A stretch of 64,000 nucleotides of DNA from contig NZ_RCTZ02000007.1 of the NCBI RefSeq assembly GCF_003667315.2, forward strand, positions 124,001-188,000, given 5' to 3'. Below are positions 1 through 8,238 of this stretch, one piece after another; position 1 is the stretch's first letter; each line of letters opens with the position of its first letter. The notes beneath the pieces were generated by a model, which made no database searches, was not told the origin of the DNA, and saw only the letters and a list, made by a program, of their open reading frames with translations. This DNA is from Tropicibacter alexandrii. Lineage in GTDB: Bacteria > Pseudomonadota > Alphaproteobacteria > Rhodobacterales > Rhodobacteraceae. A program made the translations under genes and the position numbers.

Positions 1-1158
1 TATGGCCCGAACACCGAGCCGGGCATGGAGCTGCTGGGCAAGTATGTGTTCCTCGCCGAGGGCGTGCGGGGGTCCCTGTCCAAGGAAGTGATCGCGAAAT
101 ACGACCTGCAAGCCGGGAAAGAGCCGCAGAAATTCGGCCTCGGCATGAAGGAAATCTGGGAGATCGACCCGGCCAAGCACAAAGAGGGCACCGTGACCCA
201 CACGATGGGCTGGCCGCTTGGCTCCAACGCGGGCGGCGGGTCGTTCATCTATCACCTTGATAACAATCAGGTCTATGTGGGCTTCGTGGTCCACCTGAAC
301 TACGAGAACCCCTACCTGTTCCCCTACATGGAATTCCAGCGCTTCAAGCATCACCCGATGGTCGCGGAACTGCTGGAAGGCGGCAAGCGCGTGGCCTACG
401 GCGCGCGGGCGATTTCCGAGGGTGGCTGGCAGTCCATGCCCAAGATGGTCGCGCCGGGTGTGGCGCTGCTGGGCTGTTCCGTCGGCATGGTCAACGTGCC
501 GCGCATCAAGGGCAACCACAACGCGATGCTGTCGGGCAAGGCGGCGGCGGAGGCGGCCTATGCCGCGATCAAGGCCGACCGTTCGGGCGATGAGCTGTCC
601 GATTACGAGACCGAAGTGCGCGAGGGCGCGATTGGCAAGGACCTGAAGCCCGTCCGCAACGTCAAACCGATGTGGTCCAAGTGGGGCCTGACGGCGTCCT
701 TGGCCTTTGGCGGGCTCGACATGTGGACCAACTCGCTGTTTGGCATGTCGCTGTTCGGGACGCTGAGCCATGGCAAGAACGACGCGGACGCCACCGGCAA
801 GGCCAGCAAGTTCGAGCCGATCGACTATCCGAAACCCGATGGCAAGCTGTCCTTCGACCGTCTGACCAACGTGGCGTTCAGCTTTACCAACCACGAGGAA
901 AGCCAGCCCGCGCATCTGCGGCTGAAGGACGTGCACACGCCGACCGTGGTCAACCTCAAGCAATATGCCGGGCCGTCCCAGCGCTACTGCCCGGCGGGCG
1001 TGTATGAATTCGTTCAGGAAGAGGGCAAGGATCCGCGCTTTGTCATCAACTTCCAGAACTGCGTCCACTGCAAGACCTGCGACATCAAGGACCCCAGCCA
1101 GAACATCACATGGACGGTCCCGCAGGGCGGCGACGGGCCGAATTACCCGAACATGTGA
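1..1158 (+). CDS. Electron transfer flavoprotein-ubiquinone oxidoreductase, C-terminal part
   Basis: The reading frame is already open at base 1 and about 385 residues are visible, roughly the last two thirds of a family that is about 550 residues long. The enzyme passes electrons from ETF (fatty-acid and amino-acid oxidation) to ubiquinone at the inner membrane, using FAD and one 4Fe-4S cluster. The C-terminal cluster ligands are present: a cysteine in RYCPAGVYE and three more in CVHCKTC, followed by the typical end TWTVPQGGDGPNYPNM. The N-terminal FAD-binding Rossmann motif lies outside the window. The family assignment is firm; only the start is missing. Confidence 0.95.
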   Translation, partial: YGPNTEPGMELLGKYVFLAEGVRGSLSKEVIAKYDLQAGKEPQKFGLGMKEIWEIDPAKHKEGTVTHTMGWPLGSNAGGGSFIYHLDNNQVYVGFVVHLNYENPYLFPYMEFQRFKHHPMVAELLEGGKRVAYGARAISEGGWQSMPKMVAPGVALLGCSVGMVNVPRIKGNHNAMLSGKAAAEAAYAAIKADRSGDELSDYETEVREGAIGKDLKPVRNVKPMWSKWGLTASLAFGGLDMWTNSLFGMSLFGTLSHGKNDADATGKASKFEPIDYPKPDGKLSFDRLTNVAFSFTNHEESQPAHLRLKDVHTPTVVNLKQYAGPSQRYCPAGVYEFVQEEGKDPRFVINFQNCVHCKTCDIKDPSQNITWTVPQGGDGPNYPNM

Positions 1159-1182
1159 CCGGGTGTAGTCCAACCGGACCAC

Positions 1183-1578
1183 ATGATCGCAGGTACGCAG
1201 GCCGCTTCGGGCAGACACCGAACGGCCTGCGCCCATGACGCCGACATCCTCAAGGCGTTTTCCCCGCTCGGGGACGACGCGACAGACTGTCTCGACAGCT
1301 ATGCCACGCGCTACGGCGTGAATGTGTCGGGCATGCTCTGGTCTTTCCACGACAATGCGAATGAGCCGCCTTTCGCGGAAACCGCTTGGCCCCATAGGCC
1401 GGACGGCAGAGAACTGAACCGCACTGCCATCACGCCCCAAATGCTCGCTGATGCCGCGAACCAAGGCGTCTGGCCGCTCACATACCCGGATCACGGGCTC
1501 CGCAATCGTGGACCGAGGTTCTGGATCATCCCGGCGCTTGCCGTTCTAGCCTTGATCCTGATGAACATCCTGTCGTGA
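1183..1578 (+). CDS. DUF1493-like protein with C-terminal membrane segment
   Basis: This is a 131-residue protein. Its middle (GDDATDCLDSYATRYGVNVSG) resembles the acyl-carrier-like core of DUF1493 proteins, and the later TPQMLADAANQGVWP matches the end of that domain. It finishes with one hydrophobic segment (FWIIPALAVLALILMNI), so it is probably anchored in the membrane with the domain in the cytoplasm. The start is 24 bases after the ETF-QO stop and has no strong ribosome-binding site, so it may be co-transcribed with that gene. DUF1493 has no established function. The domain call is from pattern recognition and is moderate. Confidence 0.6.
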   Translation: MIAGTQAASGRHRTACAHDADILKAFSPLGDDATDCLDSYATRYGVNVSGMLWSFHDNANEPPFAETAWPHRPDGRELNRTAITPQMLADAANQGVWPLTYPDHGLRNRGPRFWIIPALAVLALILMNILS

Positions 1579-1636
1579 TCGCAGCCACCCGCCAGCAAAC
1601 CGATTTTGTGACAGGTGGCCCAATCGACTATTAACG

Positions 1637-1651
1637 TTAACCTTACGTTAA
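1637..1651 (+). promoter_or_regulatory. CtrA-type box upstream of the PilZ gene
   Basis: TTAA, seven bases, TTAA (TTAACCTTACGTTAA), the consensus of the alphaproteobacterial response regulator CtrA. A third TTAA lies just upstream at 1631-1634. The box ends 49 bases before the PilZ start codon, a sensible distance for a CtrA-activated promoter. Confidence 0.6.
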
Positions 1652-1700
1652 GTCCCGGTTGCAAGCATGGTTGCCGGGGCTTTTTGCAAAGGAGGCGACG

Positions 1701-1991
1701 ATGAAATGGCGTGCTGATCGGTATCCCAGCGGTTGGGCCATGGATGTGAATTGTTCAGGCGGGGAGTTTCCCGTGAAGGTCGTGAATGTCAGCACCAGCG
1801 GGCTGAAATTCTCGGGCGATGTGCAGGCTGGCGTGGACGATCCCGTGCGATTCCGCGTCTTGGGGCAGCGCATCGGCGCAAAACTGGCGCGGCGCGACAC
1901 CAAGGGCGGCGCATTGAAATTCGACCGCGCCCTGACACCGGCGCAACTGGCGACTCTGCGGCAATTCCGGTCGATGGGCGGCGTCTGGTAA
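1701..1991 (+). CDS. PilZ-domain protein
   Basis: This 96-residue protein is essentially a single PilZ domain, the cyclic-di-GMP receptor fold. The second conserved motif (D/N)xSxxG is present as NVSTSG near residue 33. The first motif, RxxxR, is not exact: the N terminus has RADR, so ligand binding is uncertain. I chose the ATG at 1701 because AAAGGAGG lies 5 bases upstream; a longer frame from 1659 has no such site. A CtrA-type box sits about 50 bases upstream, which suggests cell-cycle or motility-linked expression. The downstream TPR gene begins 81 bases later on the same strand. Confidence 0.8.
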   Translation: MKWRADRYPSGWAMDVNCSGGEFPVKVVNVSTSGLKFSGDVQAGVDDPVRFRVLGQRIGAKLARRDTKGGALKFDRALTPAQLATLRQFRSMGGVW

Positions 1992-2072
1992 CCTCGCTTT
2001 GACCGGATGGTCGATTGCCTTGCCCGGCCCGGCGCTCTAGGCTTTCCCCGAACGATGCAAGGAGACGGGCAA

Positions 2073-3785
2073 GTGACAGCTTTGGCACGGATTTTGGGCG
2101 TAGGTCTTTTGACGGTGAGTCTGGCGGCGCCCGCCACGGCAAACGGCATCGCCGGATCCTACCTTGCGGCGCGGCAGGCAAGCTTTCTTGGCGATTTCGA
2201 AAGCGCCGCCTTTTATTATGGCCGTGCGCTGGCCTTTGACCCGGGCAAGCCCGAGCTTCTGGAGCGCGCCATCATCTCCAACATCTCGCTAGGCGACATG
2301 ACGGATGCGGCGGCGCTTGCGCGTCAATTGGGGCAGCGCGGATTTGCCTCCGAACTGGCGCAGATGGCCATCCTCGCCGAGGAAGCGGGCTCGGAAAACT
2401 ACGCCACCGTGATCGAGATGATCGACAGCCAGAAGGGCGTCGGCCTGCTGGCTGACGGCCTCGTCAAAAGCTGGGCCGAACTGGGGCGCGGCGATGTCGG
2501 CGCGGCGATGAACGCCTTTGACGAAGTCGCGCGAATCGATGGTCTGGGTGGCTTTGCGAGCTATCACAAGGCCTTGGCGTTGGCCTCTGTCGGCGATTGG
2601 GACGGGGCCAATTCCCTGTTTGCCGGTGATACCACCGGCGGCATGAGCAACACCCGCCGCGGCGTCATGGCCCGGGCCGAGATCCTGTCGCAGTTGGATC
2701 GCAACGAGGATGCGCTGGCGCTGCTGGAACAGTCCTTCGGGGTCGATCTCGATCCCGGTCTGTCGGCGATGCAGGCCCAGTTGCAGGCGGGCGAGACGCT
2801 GCCCTTCACTCATGCCCGCTCGCCGCGCGACGGGATTGCCGAGGTGTTCTACACGCTCGCGGGCGCGCTTTCGAATGAACGCAACGACGACCTGACGCTG
2901 CTTTATTCGCGCACGGCCGAGCATCTGCGCCCCGATCATATCGACGCGCTGTTGCTGTCGGCCGAGGTGCTCGAGGATATGGGCCAGCACGATCTTGCGG
3001 TGCAGACCTATGCCCGCGTGCCGCAGGACAGCTATGCCTTCCATGCCGCCGAGTTGGGCCGGGCAGAGGCGTTGCGCGCGCAGGACAAGGCCGCCGAGGC
3101 CATCGCCGTGCTGGAGGCACTGACTGAAAGCCATGGCGACTTGCCGGTGGTCTGGACAACGCTGGCCGACCTGCAGCGCAGCGAACAGAATTTCGACGCG
3201 GCCATCGCCGATTACACCCGCGCGCTCAGCCTTTATTCCGAGATCACGGAACGCCAGTGGTTCCTGTATTACGCGCGCGGCATCAGCAATGAGCGCGCCG
3301 ACAACTGGCCCGAAGCCGAGGCCGATTTCCGCCGCGCGCTGGAACTGAACCCGGATCAGCCGCAGGTGCTGAACTACCTTGGCTATTCGCTGGTCGAGAA
3401 GAAGCTGAAGCTGGACGAGGCGCTGGACCTGATCGAGCGCGCCGTCGCGGCGCGGCCCAATAGCGGCTACATCGTCGATTCCCTCGGCTGGGTCCTGTAC
3501 CGTCTTGGCCGCTACGAAGAGGCGGTGCCGCACATGGAGCGCGCCGCCGAACTGATGCCCATCGACCCGGTGGTGAATGACCATCTGGGCGACGTCTACT
3601 GGTCGGTCGGGCGCTACCGCGAGGCCGAGTTCATGTGGAAGCGCGCCTTGTCCTTCGTCGATTGGGAAGACGCCGCCGCCGAGGCCGATCCCGAGGCGAT
3701 CAAGCGCAAGATCGAGGTGGGTCTCGACGTCTACCGGTCCGAACAGGGGCTGCCGCCACTGGAAAGCGCGAATGCCGCCGAATGA
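2073..3785 (+). CDS. Exported tetratricopeptide-repeat protein
   Basis: This 570-residue protein has an N-terminal signal peptide (ARILGVGLLTVSLAAPATA) and is then almost wholly TPR-like helical repeats. The clearest repeats are in the C-terminal half, for example AEADFRRALELNPDQPQVLNYLGYSL and the two repeats after it. I chose the GTG at 2073 because AAGGAG lies 8 bases upstream. The protein is probably periplasmic or outer-membrane associated and acts as a scaffold; no catalytic motif is visible. Its last 14 bases overlap the start of ispE, so the two are translationally coupled. This TPR-ispE pairing is common in Rhodobacterales. Confidence 0.85.
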   Translation: MTALARILGVGLLTVSLAAPATANGIAGSYLAARQASFLGDFESAAFYYGRALAFDPGKPELLERAIISNISLGDMTDAAALARQLGQRGFASELAQMAILAEEAGSENYATVIEMIDSQKGVGLLADGLVKSWAELGRGDVGAAMNAFDEVARIDGLGGFASYHKALALASVGDWDGANSLFAGDTTGGMSNTRRGVMARAEILSQLDRNEDALALLEQSFGVDLDPGLSAMQAQLQAGETLPFTHARSPRDGIAEVFYTLAGALSNERNDDLTLLYSRTAEHLRPDHIDALLLSAEVLEDMGQHDLAVQTYARVPQDSYAFHAAELGRAEALRAQDKAAEAIAVLEALTESHGDLPVVWTTLADLQRSEQNFDAAIADYTRALSLYSEITERQWFLYYARGISNERADNWPEAEADFRRALELNPDQPQVLNYLGYSLVEKKLKLDEALDLIERAVAARPNSGYIVDSLGWVLYRLGRYEEAVPHMERAAELMPIDPVVNDHLGDVYWSVGRYREAEFMWKRALSFVDWEDAAAEADPEAIKRKIEVGLDVYRSEQGLPPLESANAAE

Positions 3786-4596
3786 GGTCTTTGCCCCGGC
3801 AAAGATCAATCTGACGCTGCACGTGACCGGGCAGCGGGAGGACGGCTATCATCTGCTCGACAGCTACGTGATGTTCGCGGATATCGGCGACCGGGTGTTT
3901 GTCGAAGCGGCGGACGAGATGTCGCTGACCGTGACTGGGCCCCGTGCGGCAGGGGTGCCGGATGACGCGCGCAACCTGTGCTGGAAAGCGGCTGAATTCT
4001 ACGGGGCGCGCGCTGCCATCACCCTCGAAAAACATCTTCCCGCCGCGGCCGGCATTGGCGGCGGGTCCAGCGACGCGGCGGCGGTCTTGCAGGGGTTGGA
4101 GCAGGTCTATGGCCGTCCGGCGCCTCTCGATACCCTGCCGCTTGGCGCGGATGTGCCGGTCTGCATGGTGGGCCACGCGGCGCATATGGCGGGCATCGGC
4201 GAGCGCGTGCTGCCCCTGTTCACCGAAGTGCCCATGCCCTGCCTGCTGGTCAATCCCGGGGTCGAGGTCTCGACACCGGAGGTCTTCGGGCGCTTGGCGC
4301 GCAAGGACAATCCGCCGATGGAGCCATGGCCGGAGGGCGGCGGCAACGCCGCGGCGCTCGACTGGTTGGCGCGGCAGCGCAACGACTTGCAAGCGCCTGC
4401 ATTGGCGGCGCAGCCGGTGATTGCAGAGGTTCTGGAGGTCCTCGATGCCTTGCCTAGCGCGCGTCTGGCGCGCATGTCAGGCTCTGGCGCGACCTGTTTC
4501 GCACTGTTCGACACCTTCGACGAGGCGGAAGCTGGGGCACGGGCCGTGGCAAGCGCGCACCCGGATTGGTGGGTCGAACCCTGTCGCTTGCGCTGA
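3772..4596 (+). CDS. ispE: 4-diphosphocytidyl-2-C-methyl-D-erythritol kinase
   Basis: This GHMP-family kinase of 274 residues phosphorylates CDP-methylerythritol in the MEP pathway for isoprenoid precursors. It opens with the family signature FAPAKINLTLHVTGQREDGYH. The glycine-rich ATP loop is PAAAGIGGGSSDAAA near residue 90, and the third GHMP motif is MSGSGATCFALF. The start ATG lies inside the end of the TPR gene. Downstream, a polyprenyl diphosphate synthase, which uses the pathway's products, is transcribed convergently. The two stops are separated by a perfect palindrome that probably ends both transcripts. Confidence 0.95.
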   Translation: MPPNEVFAPAKINLTLHVTGQREDGYHLLDSYVMFADIGDRVFVEAADEMSLTVTGPRAAGVPDDARNLCWKAAEFYGARAAITLEKHLPAAAGIGGGSSDAAAVLQGLEQVYGRPAPLDTLPLGADVPVCMVGHAAHMAGIGERVLPLFTEVPMPCLLVNPGVEVSTPEVFGRLARKDNPPMEPWPEGGGNAAALDWLARQRNDLQAPALAAQPVIAEVLEVLDALPSARLARMSGSGATCFALFDTFDEAEAGARAVASAHPDWWVEPCRLR

Positions 4597-4602
4597 GCTC
4601 GG

Positions 4603-4628
4603 GTAGGATGGGTGATCACCCATCCTAC
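4603..4628. terminator. Convergent-gene palindrome, copy 1 (probable bidirectional terminator)
   Basis: A perfect 26-base palindrome made of GTAGGATGGGTGA followed by its reverse complement. It fills the gap between ispE (+) and the polyprenyl synthase gene (-). Four other copies occur in this window, all between convergent genes. Confidence 0.75.
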
Positions 4629-4630
4629 TT

Positions 4631-5629
4631 TCAGGAGACGCGCTCGATCACGTAATCGTTCACGCCGATCAGCAGATCGCGCAATTCGCTCGGCGGGAAG
4701 CCTTCCATCGCGGCCTTGGCCTTGGCGGACCACGCCAGCGCCTCAATCCGGGTCGCCTCCAGCGCGCCATGCCTGTTCAGCAAGTCCATCGCCGTCTCCA
4801 GATCGCCCTCGCGTTGGTCGCCCTTTTCGATCACCCGCTTCCAGAACGCGCGCTCGGCCTCGTCGGCCTTGGCAAAGGCCTTGATCAGAGGCAGGGTCAG
4901 TTTGCGCTCGCGGAAGTCGTCACCGACATTCTTGCCGGTCGCGTCACCCCCCCAGTAATCCAGCAGATCGTCCACGATCTGAAAGGCGATCCCCAGCGCG
5001 TCGCCATAGTCGAACAGGGCCTGCACCTCGGCATCCGGGCGCCCGGCGATCACGCCGCCCACCTCGGTCGCGGCGGAAAACAGCGCCGCCGTCTTGCCGC
5101 GCACCACTTGCAGATAGATATCCTCGGTCGTCGAAAGGTCCTGCGCGGCGGTCAGTTGCAGCACCTCGCCCTCGGCAATCGTCGCTGCGGCATCGGAGAG
5201 GATGTTCAACACCCGCAGGTTGCCCGGCTCTGTCATCAACTGGAACGCGCGGGCAAACAGGTAATCGCCCACCAGCACGCTGGACTTGTTGTCCCAGAGC
5301 AGGTTCGCCGTGGGCCGCCCGCGCCGCTTCGCGCTTTCGTCGACCACATCGTCATGCAGCAGCGTCGCAGTGTGGATGAATTCGACCGTCGCGGCCAGTT
5401 TGACATGGTCCGCGCCGTCATAGCCGCAAAGCCGCGCCGCAGCCAGCGTCAGCATCGGGCGCAGGCGCTTGCCCCCGGCCTCGACCAGATGCGCCGTGAC
5501 TTCGGGGATGCGGGGCGCGTGTTTCGACGCCATGCGTTCGCGGATCAGCGCGTTGACCGCGTCCAGATCCTCGGCGAGGACCGTTGCGAGGCGTTCATGC
5601 GGCTTCTGGCGGCTTTCGTCCAAGCTCAT
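4631..5629 (-). CDS. ispB: Polyprenyl (octaprenyl-type) diphosphate synthase
   Basis: This 332-residue trans-prenyl transferase builds the side chain of ubiquinone from FPP and IPP. Both aspartate-rich Mg-diphosphate motifs are present: DDVVDESAKRRGRPTAN near residue 90 and DDLLDYWGG near residue 215. The frame stays open further upstream, but the ATG at 5629 (MSLDESRQKPHERL) matches the usual family N terminus and has GGGAG just upstream. It faces the DUF2007 gene in a divergent arrangement and ispE in a convergent one. Product chain length cannot be read from the sequence with certainty; a decaprenyl product is equally possible. Confidence 0.9.
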   Translation of the reverse strand: MSLDESRQKPHERLATVLAEDLDAVNALIRERMASKHAPRIPEVTAHLVEAGGKRLRPMLTLAAARLCGYDGADHVKLAATVEFIHTATLLHDDVVDESAKRRGRPTANLLWDNKSSVLVGDYLFARAFQLMTEPGNLRVLNILSDAAATIAEGEVLQLTAAQDLSTTEDIYLQVVRGKTAALFSAATEVGGVIAGRPDAEVQALFDYGDALGIAFQIVDDLLDYWGGDATGKNVGDDFRERKLTLPLIKAFAKADEAERAFWKRVIEKGDQREGDLETAMDLLNRHGALEATRIEALAWSAKAKAAMEGFPPSELRDLLIGVNDYVIERVS

Positions 5630-5680
5630 CTGGCTCCCCGTCTCTCGACTTTCCGTCGAATGTATTCTTAAGTCCGTCTC

Positions 5681-5896
5681 ATGGAAGAGCTTTTGCGCAC
5701 CAATGACATCACCTTGATCCCGCTGGCCCGGACCCTTCTGGACGGGGAGGGTATAGTCAGCTTTGAACTGGACGTAAATATGAGCGTTCTCGAAGGCAGC
5801 ATCGGCATATTGCCGCGCCGCCTGATGGTTCGGTCGGACGACCTCGCGCGGGCGCGCCGCGTGCTGTGGGAAAACGGGGTCAAGTTTGAGGCTTGA
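5681..5896 (+). CDS. DUF2007-domain protein
   Basis: This 71-residue protein has the DUF2007 pattern: MEELLRTNDITLIPLARTLLDGEGI, where the domain is proposed to be a small signal-transducing or ligand-binding fold, then RSDDLARARRVL near the end. It has no signal peptide or membrane segment. It overlaps the next gene by 11 bases, which implies coupled translation with the TrmN6-like methyltransferase. The same DUF2007-methyltransferase pair is frequent in Rhodobacterales. Its function is unknown. Confidence 0.8.
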   Translation: MEELLRTNDITLIPLARTLLDGEGIVSFELDVNMSVLEGSIGILPRRLMVRSDDLARARRVLWENGVKFEA

Positions 5897-6659
5897 TCCG
5901 TTTGCCGAGGCCGACCTGACTTGTGATGCCATGCTGGGTGGCCGGGTGATGATCCGCCAACCGCGGGTGGGCTATCGCGCGGGGACCGACCCGGTGCTGC
6001 TGGCGGCTGCCTGTGACGCGAAGCCGGGTCAGACCGTGCTGGAGCTGGGCTGCGGCGCGGGACCGGCCTTGTGCTGTCTGGGGGCGCGGGTGCCCGGGGC
6101 GATCCTGTCGGGGATCGAGCTGCAACCCGCCTATGCGGAACTCGCCCGTCGCAACCTCGCCGAGAACGGCTTGCAAGGGACGGTTTGGGACGGGGATGTT
6201 GCCGATCCGCCGACCGCCTTGAAGCAGTTCAGCTTTGACCATGTCATCGCCAACCCGCCCTATTTCGAACCGTCACGGGGCTTGACGGCGCAGGATGGCG
6301 GGCGCGGGATCGGGCGATCGGGGGAAACGCCCTTGGCCGACTGGGTTGCCATGGCGGCCCGGCGGTTGAAGCCGCGTGGCCACGCGCTGTTCATCCAGCG
6401 TGCCGAACGCCTGCCGGAGCTTCTGGCGGCCCTGTCCGGATCGCTGGGGGCGCTGGAGCTTTTGCCACTGATCCCGAGGCCCGGTCGTCCGCCCCGTCTG
6501 GTGCTGGTGCGGGCCCGCAAGGACGGTCGCGCACCCTTTCGGTTCCATGCGGCTGAGGTGATTCACGCCGACGCGCCGCATTGCGACGGCAGCGACAATT
6601 ACTCGGACCGCTTTCGCGACATCATGGTGAACGGTGCTGGATTACCGTTCTCGGCATGA
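5886..6659 (+). CDS. TrmN6-like tRNA1(Val) adenine-N6 methyltransferase
   Basis: This 257-residue Rossmann-fold methyltransferase has SAM motif I as LELGCGAGPALCCLG near residue 55 and the N6-adenine catalytic tetrapeptide NPPY near residue 123. The N-terminal LGGRVMIRQPRVGYRAGTDPVLLAA is typical of the YfiC/TrmN6 group, which modifies A37 of tRNA1(Val). The likely start is TTG at 5886, inside the previous gene; an ATG at 5931 would remove the conserved LTCDAMLGG segment. Substrate specificity is inferred from family only. Confidence 0.8.
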   Translation: MRLDPFAEADLTCDAMLGGRVMIRQPRVGYRAGTDPVLLAAACDAKPGQTVLELGCGAGPALCCLGARVPGAILSGIELQPAYAELARRNLAENGLQGTVWDGDVADPPTALKQFSFDHVIANPPYFEPSRGLTAQDGGRGIGRSGETPLADWVAMAARRLKPRGHALFIQRAERLPELLAALSGSLGALELLPLIPRPGRPPRLVLVRARKDGRAPFRFHAAEVIHADAPHCDGSDNYSDRFRDIMVNGAGLPFSA

Positions 6660-6778
6660 ACCCGCCTTTCAGACGTATTTTCTTGATAAATCGGTCACCC
6701 ATTTTGCACGTGCCGCGTGACAGAACGATGACAATGTGTTGCACTGGTGGTGCTTAATCCGATGATAGGAGGATCGAA

Positions 6779-6952
6779 ATGAGCTTGAGTTCGCACCTGC
6801 AAGAACTGAAGAGAAAACATAACTCCCTGTCGACCGCCGTGGAAGAGGCGCAACGCGCGCCCGGCACTGATGACTTGCACATCGCGGACCTGAAAAAGCG
6901 CAAACTCCGGATCAAGGAAGAAATCGAGCGCGTATCGGCCCAACTGGCCTGA
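6779..6952 (+). CDS. YdcH/DUF465-like small coiled-coil protein
   Basis: This 57-residue charged peptide begins MSLSSHLQELKRKHNSL and ends RKLRIKEEIERVSAQLA. The pattern of an N-terminal helix, a short loop and the second helix DLHIADLKKRKLRIKEEI is that of the YdcH family. A strong AGGAGG lies 6 bases upstream of the ATG, and a hairpin terminator follows the stop. It is a complete, single-gene unit about 120 bases after the methyltransferase. The function of the family is unknown. Confidence 0.85.
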   Translation: MSLSSHLQELKRKHNSLSTAVEEAQRAPGTDDLHIADLKKRKLRIKEEIERVSAQLA

Positions 6953-6978
6953 TACCTCGACGCAGTCCAGCGCGCGGG

Positions 6979-7011
6979 CCTGTCCCATCCGGGGCAGGTC
7001 CGTTTCGTTTT
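6979..7011 (+). terminator. Rho-independent terminator after the YdcH-like gene
   Basis: Stem CCTGTCCC / GGGGCAGG (one G-U pair) with loop ATCC, followed by a T-rich stretch (TCCGTTTCGTTTT). Confidence 0.7.
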
Positions 7012-7022
7012 GGGCGCAGCGT

Positions 7023-7051
7023 GGTCCCGGGCCGGACCCGGGACCTTCTGG
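7023..7051. repeat. CCCGGG hairpin plus CTCTGG-type intergenic repeat, copy 1
   Basis: Nine-base arms GGTCCCGGG / CCCGGGACC with loop CCGGA, then TTCTGG. Related elements lie at 17630-17657 and 34813-34840, where the arms differ by compensating changes and CTCTGG follows. Confidence 0.5.
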
Positions 7052-7061
7052 CCCGCGCCGA

Positions 7062-7991
7062 TCAATCGGCAATCGGCTCCAGTGTTTGTTCCAGCCGGTC
7101 GCGCAGGTGGGCGAGCTGGCTCGGCAGCTTCAGCGCCTCACCCAGATGGGCCCTGTCCTCGTCACGGTCGAAACCCGGCTCGTTGGTCGCCACCTCGAAC
7201 AGAACCCCGCCGGGGGTGCGGAAATAGATCGCCCAGAAATAGTCTCGGTCGATCACCGGCGTCACCTGATAGCCGGTATCCATCAGCGCCTTGCGCACCT
7301 CGGCCTGCGTGTCGCGGTTGTCGACGGAGAAGGCGACGTGATGCACGCTGCCCGCGCCCTGATCCGCCGGGGCGGCGTCGATCTCGGTGATGTCGATGAC
7401 CTGCGCCGCGTTGCCGCCGGGCACCCGGAACCGGGTGACGTTGTCTTCGCCCGCCTCGCGGTCATAGCCCATGAAGCCCAGCAATTCCGCCGTCGCGGCC
7501 GCGCCGCGCGGGTCGAGCCGCATGTCGACGGAATGAAAGCCGCGAATGGCCACGTCCTCGGGCACATCCGCCACCCACGGGGCGCGGTCATCGTCGGTTT
7601 CCACCAGCGCGAACCCGTCGCCATCGGGCCCCTTGAAGATCAGCCGCTCTTCGCCGAGGCGGGTGGTGCGGATCATGCCAGCGGTGCCGTGCCCGGACAG
7701 GCGGGCTTCCCAATAGGGCAGGGCGCCCTTGGGTACCGCGAAGGAGGTGGTGCCGACCTCGCCTGTGCCGGGGCGGCCGGGGCCTGCATCGGGGAAGGGG
7801 AAATAGGTCATCACGGTGCCGGGCGTGCCCAGCTCGTCGCCGTAATAGAGGTGATACACCTCGGGGCGGTCGAAATTGACGGTCTTCTTGACCCGGCGCA
7901 ATCCCAGCGTGCGGGTGAAGAAGGCGTTGTTCTCCTGCGCGCCGGAAGCGAGCGAGGTGACATGGTGCAGACCGTTGATCTGGGTGAGCAT
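7062..7991 (-). CDS. Ring-cleaving dioxygenase of the VOC (glyoxalase) superfamily
   Basis: This 309-residue protein has two VOC domains. The first opens with INGLHHVTSLASGAQENNAFFTRTLGLRRV and the second centres on IRGFHSVDMRL. Candidate metal ligands are the His of GLHHVT, the His of GSVHHVAFSV and the Glu of GVLFEVATNEPGF. The length and N terminus match the LinE/MhqO-type dioxygenases that open hydroquinone-like rings with Fe(II). The ATG is followed by the usual MLTQINGLHH. It is a single gene, read convergently with the YdcH-like gene. The actual substrate is unknown. Confidence 0.85.
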   Translation of the reverse strand: MLTQINGLHHVTSLASGAQENNAFFTRTLGLRRVKKTVNFDRPEVYHLYYGDELGTPGTVMTYFPFPDAGPGRPGTGEVGTTSFAVPKGALPYWEARLSGHGTAGMIRTTRLGEERLIFKGPDGDGFALVETDDDRAPWVADVPEDVAIRGFHSVDMRLDPRGAAATAELLGFMGYDREAGEDNVTRFRVPGGNAAQVIDITEIDAAPADQGAGSVHHVAFSVDNRDTQAEVRKALMDTGYQVTPVIDRDYFWAIYFRTPGGVLFEVATNEPGFDRDEDRAHLGEALKLPSQLAHLRDRLEQTLEPIAD

Positions 7992-8172
7992 GGCGCGTCT
8001 CCTGTTGTCTGCACCACGATATAGCGCGCGCAGGCGTCAGGAAACGGGCGGGGCCGCGTGGGTTTGGTGCGAATTTGCACAGTTGGGATGGGGACGGCGC
8101 TGTTCTCGCTTTGCTCGAAGGCGCCCCGCCCACCATCCCCGGCGGCGGGGGCCCGGTGCGCGGTCATGGAAA

Positions 8173-8196
8173 AGCCCCGGCCGTGAAGCCGGGGCT
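8173..8196 (-). terminator. Terminator downstream of phaB
   Basis: Stem AGCCCCGGC / GCCGGGGCT, followed on the minus strand by TTTTCC. It lies about 40 bases after the phaB stop. A second inverted repeat (CCCCGGG-TCAAG-CCCGGGG) at 8207-8225 lies between the two. Confidence 0.65.
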
Positions 8197-8206
8197 GAGC
8201 GTGAGA

Positions 8207-8225
8207 CCCCGGGTCAAGCCCGGGG
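8207..8225. repeat. CCCGGG-TCAAG-CCCGGG inverted repeat, copy 1
   Basis: Arms CCCCGGG / CCCGGGG around TCAAG. The same loop and core recur at 34857-34877. Confidence 0.5.
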
Positions 8226-8238
8226 CGCGAGGGGCACA

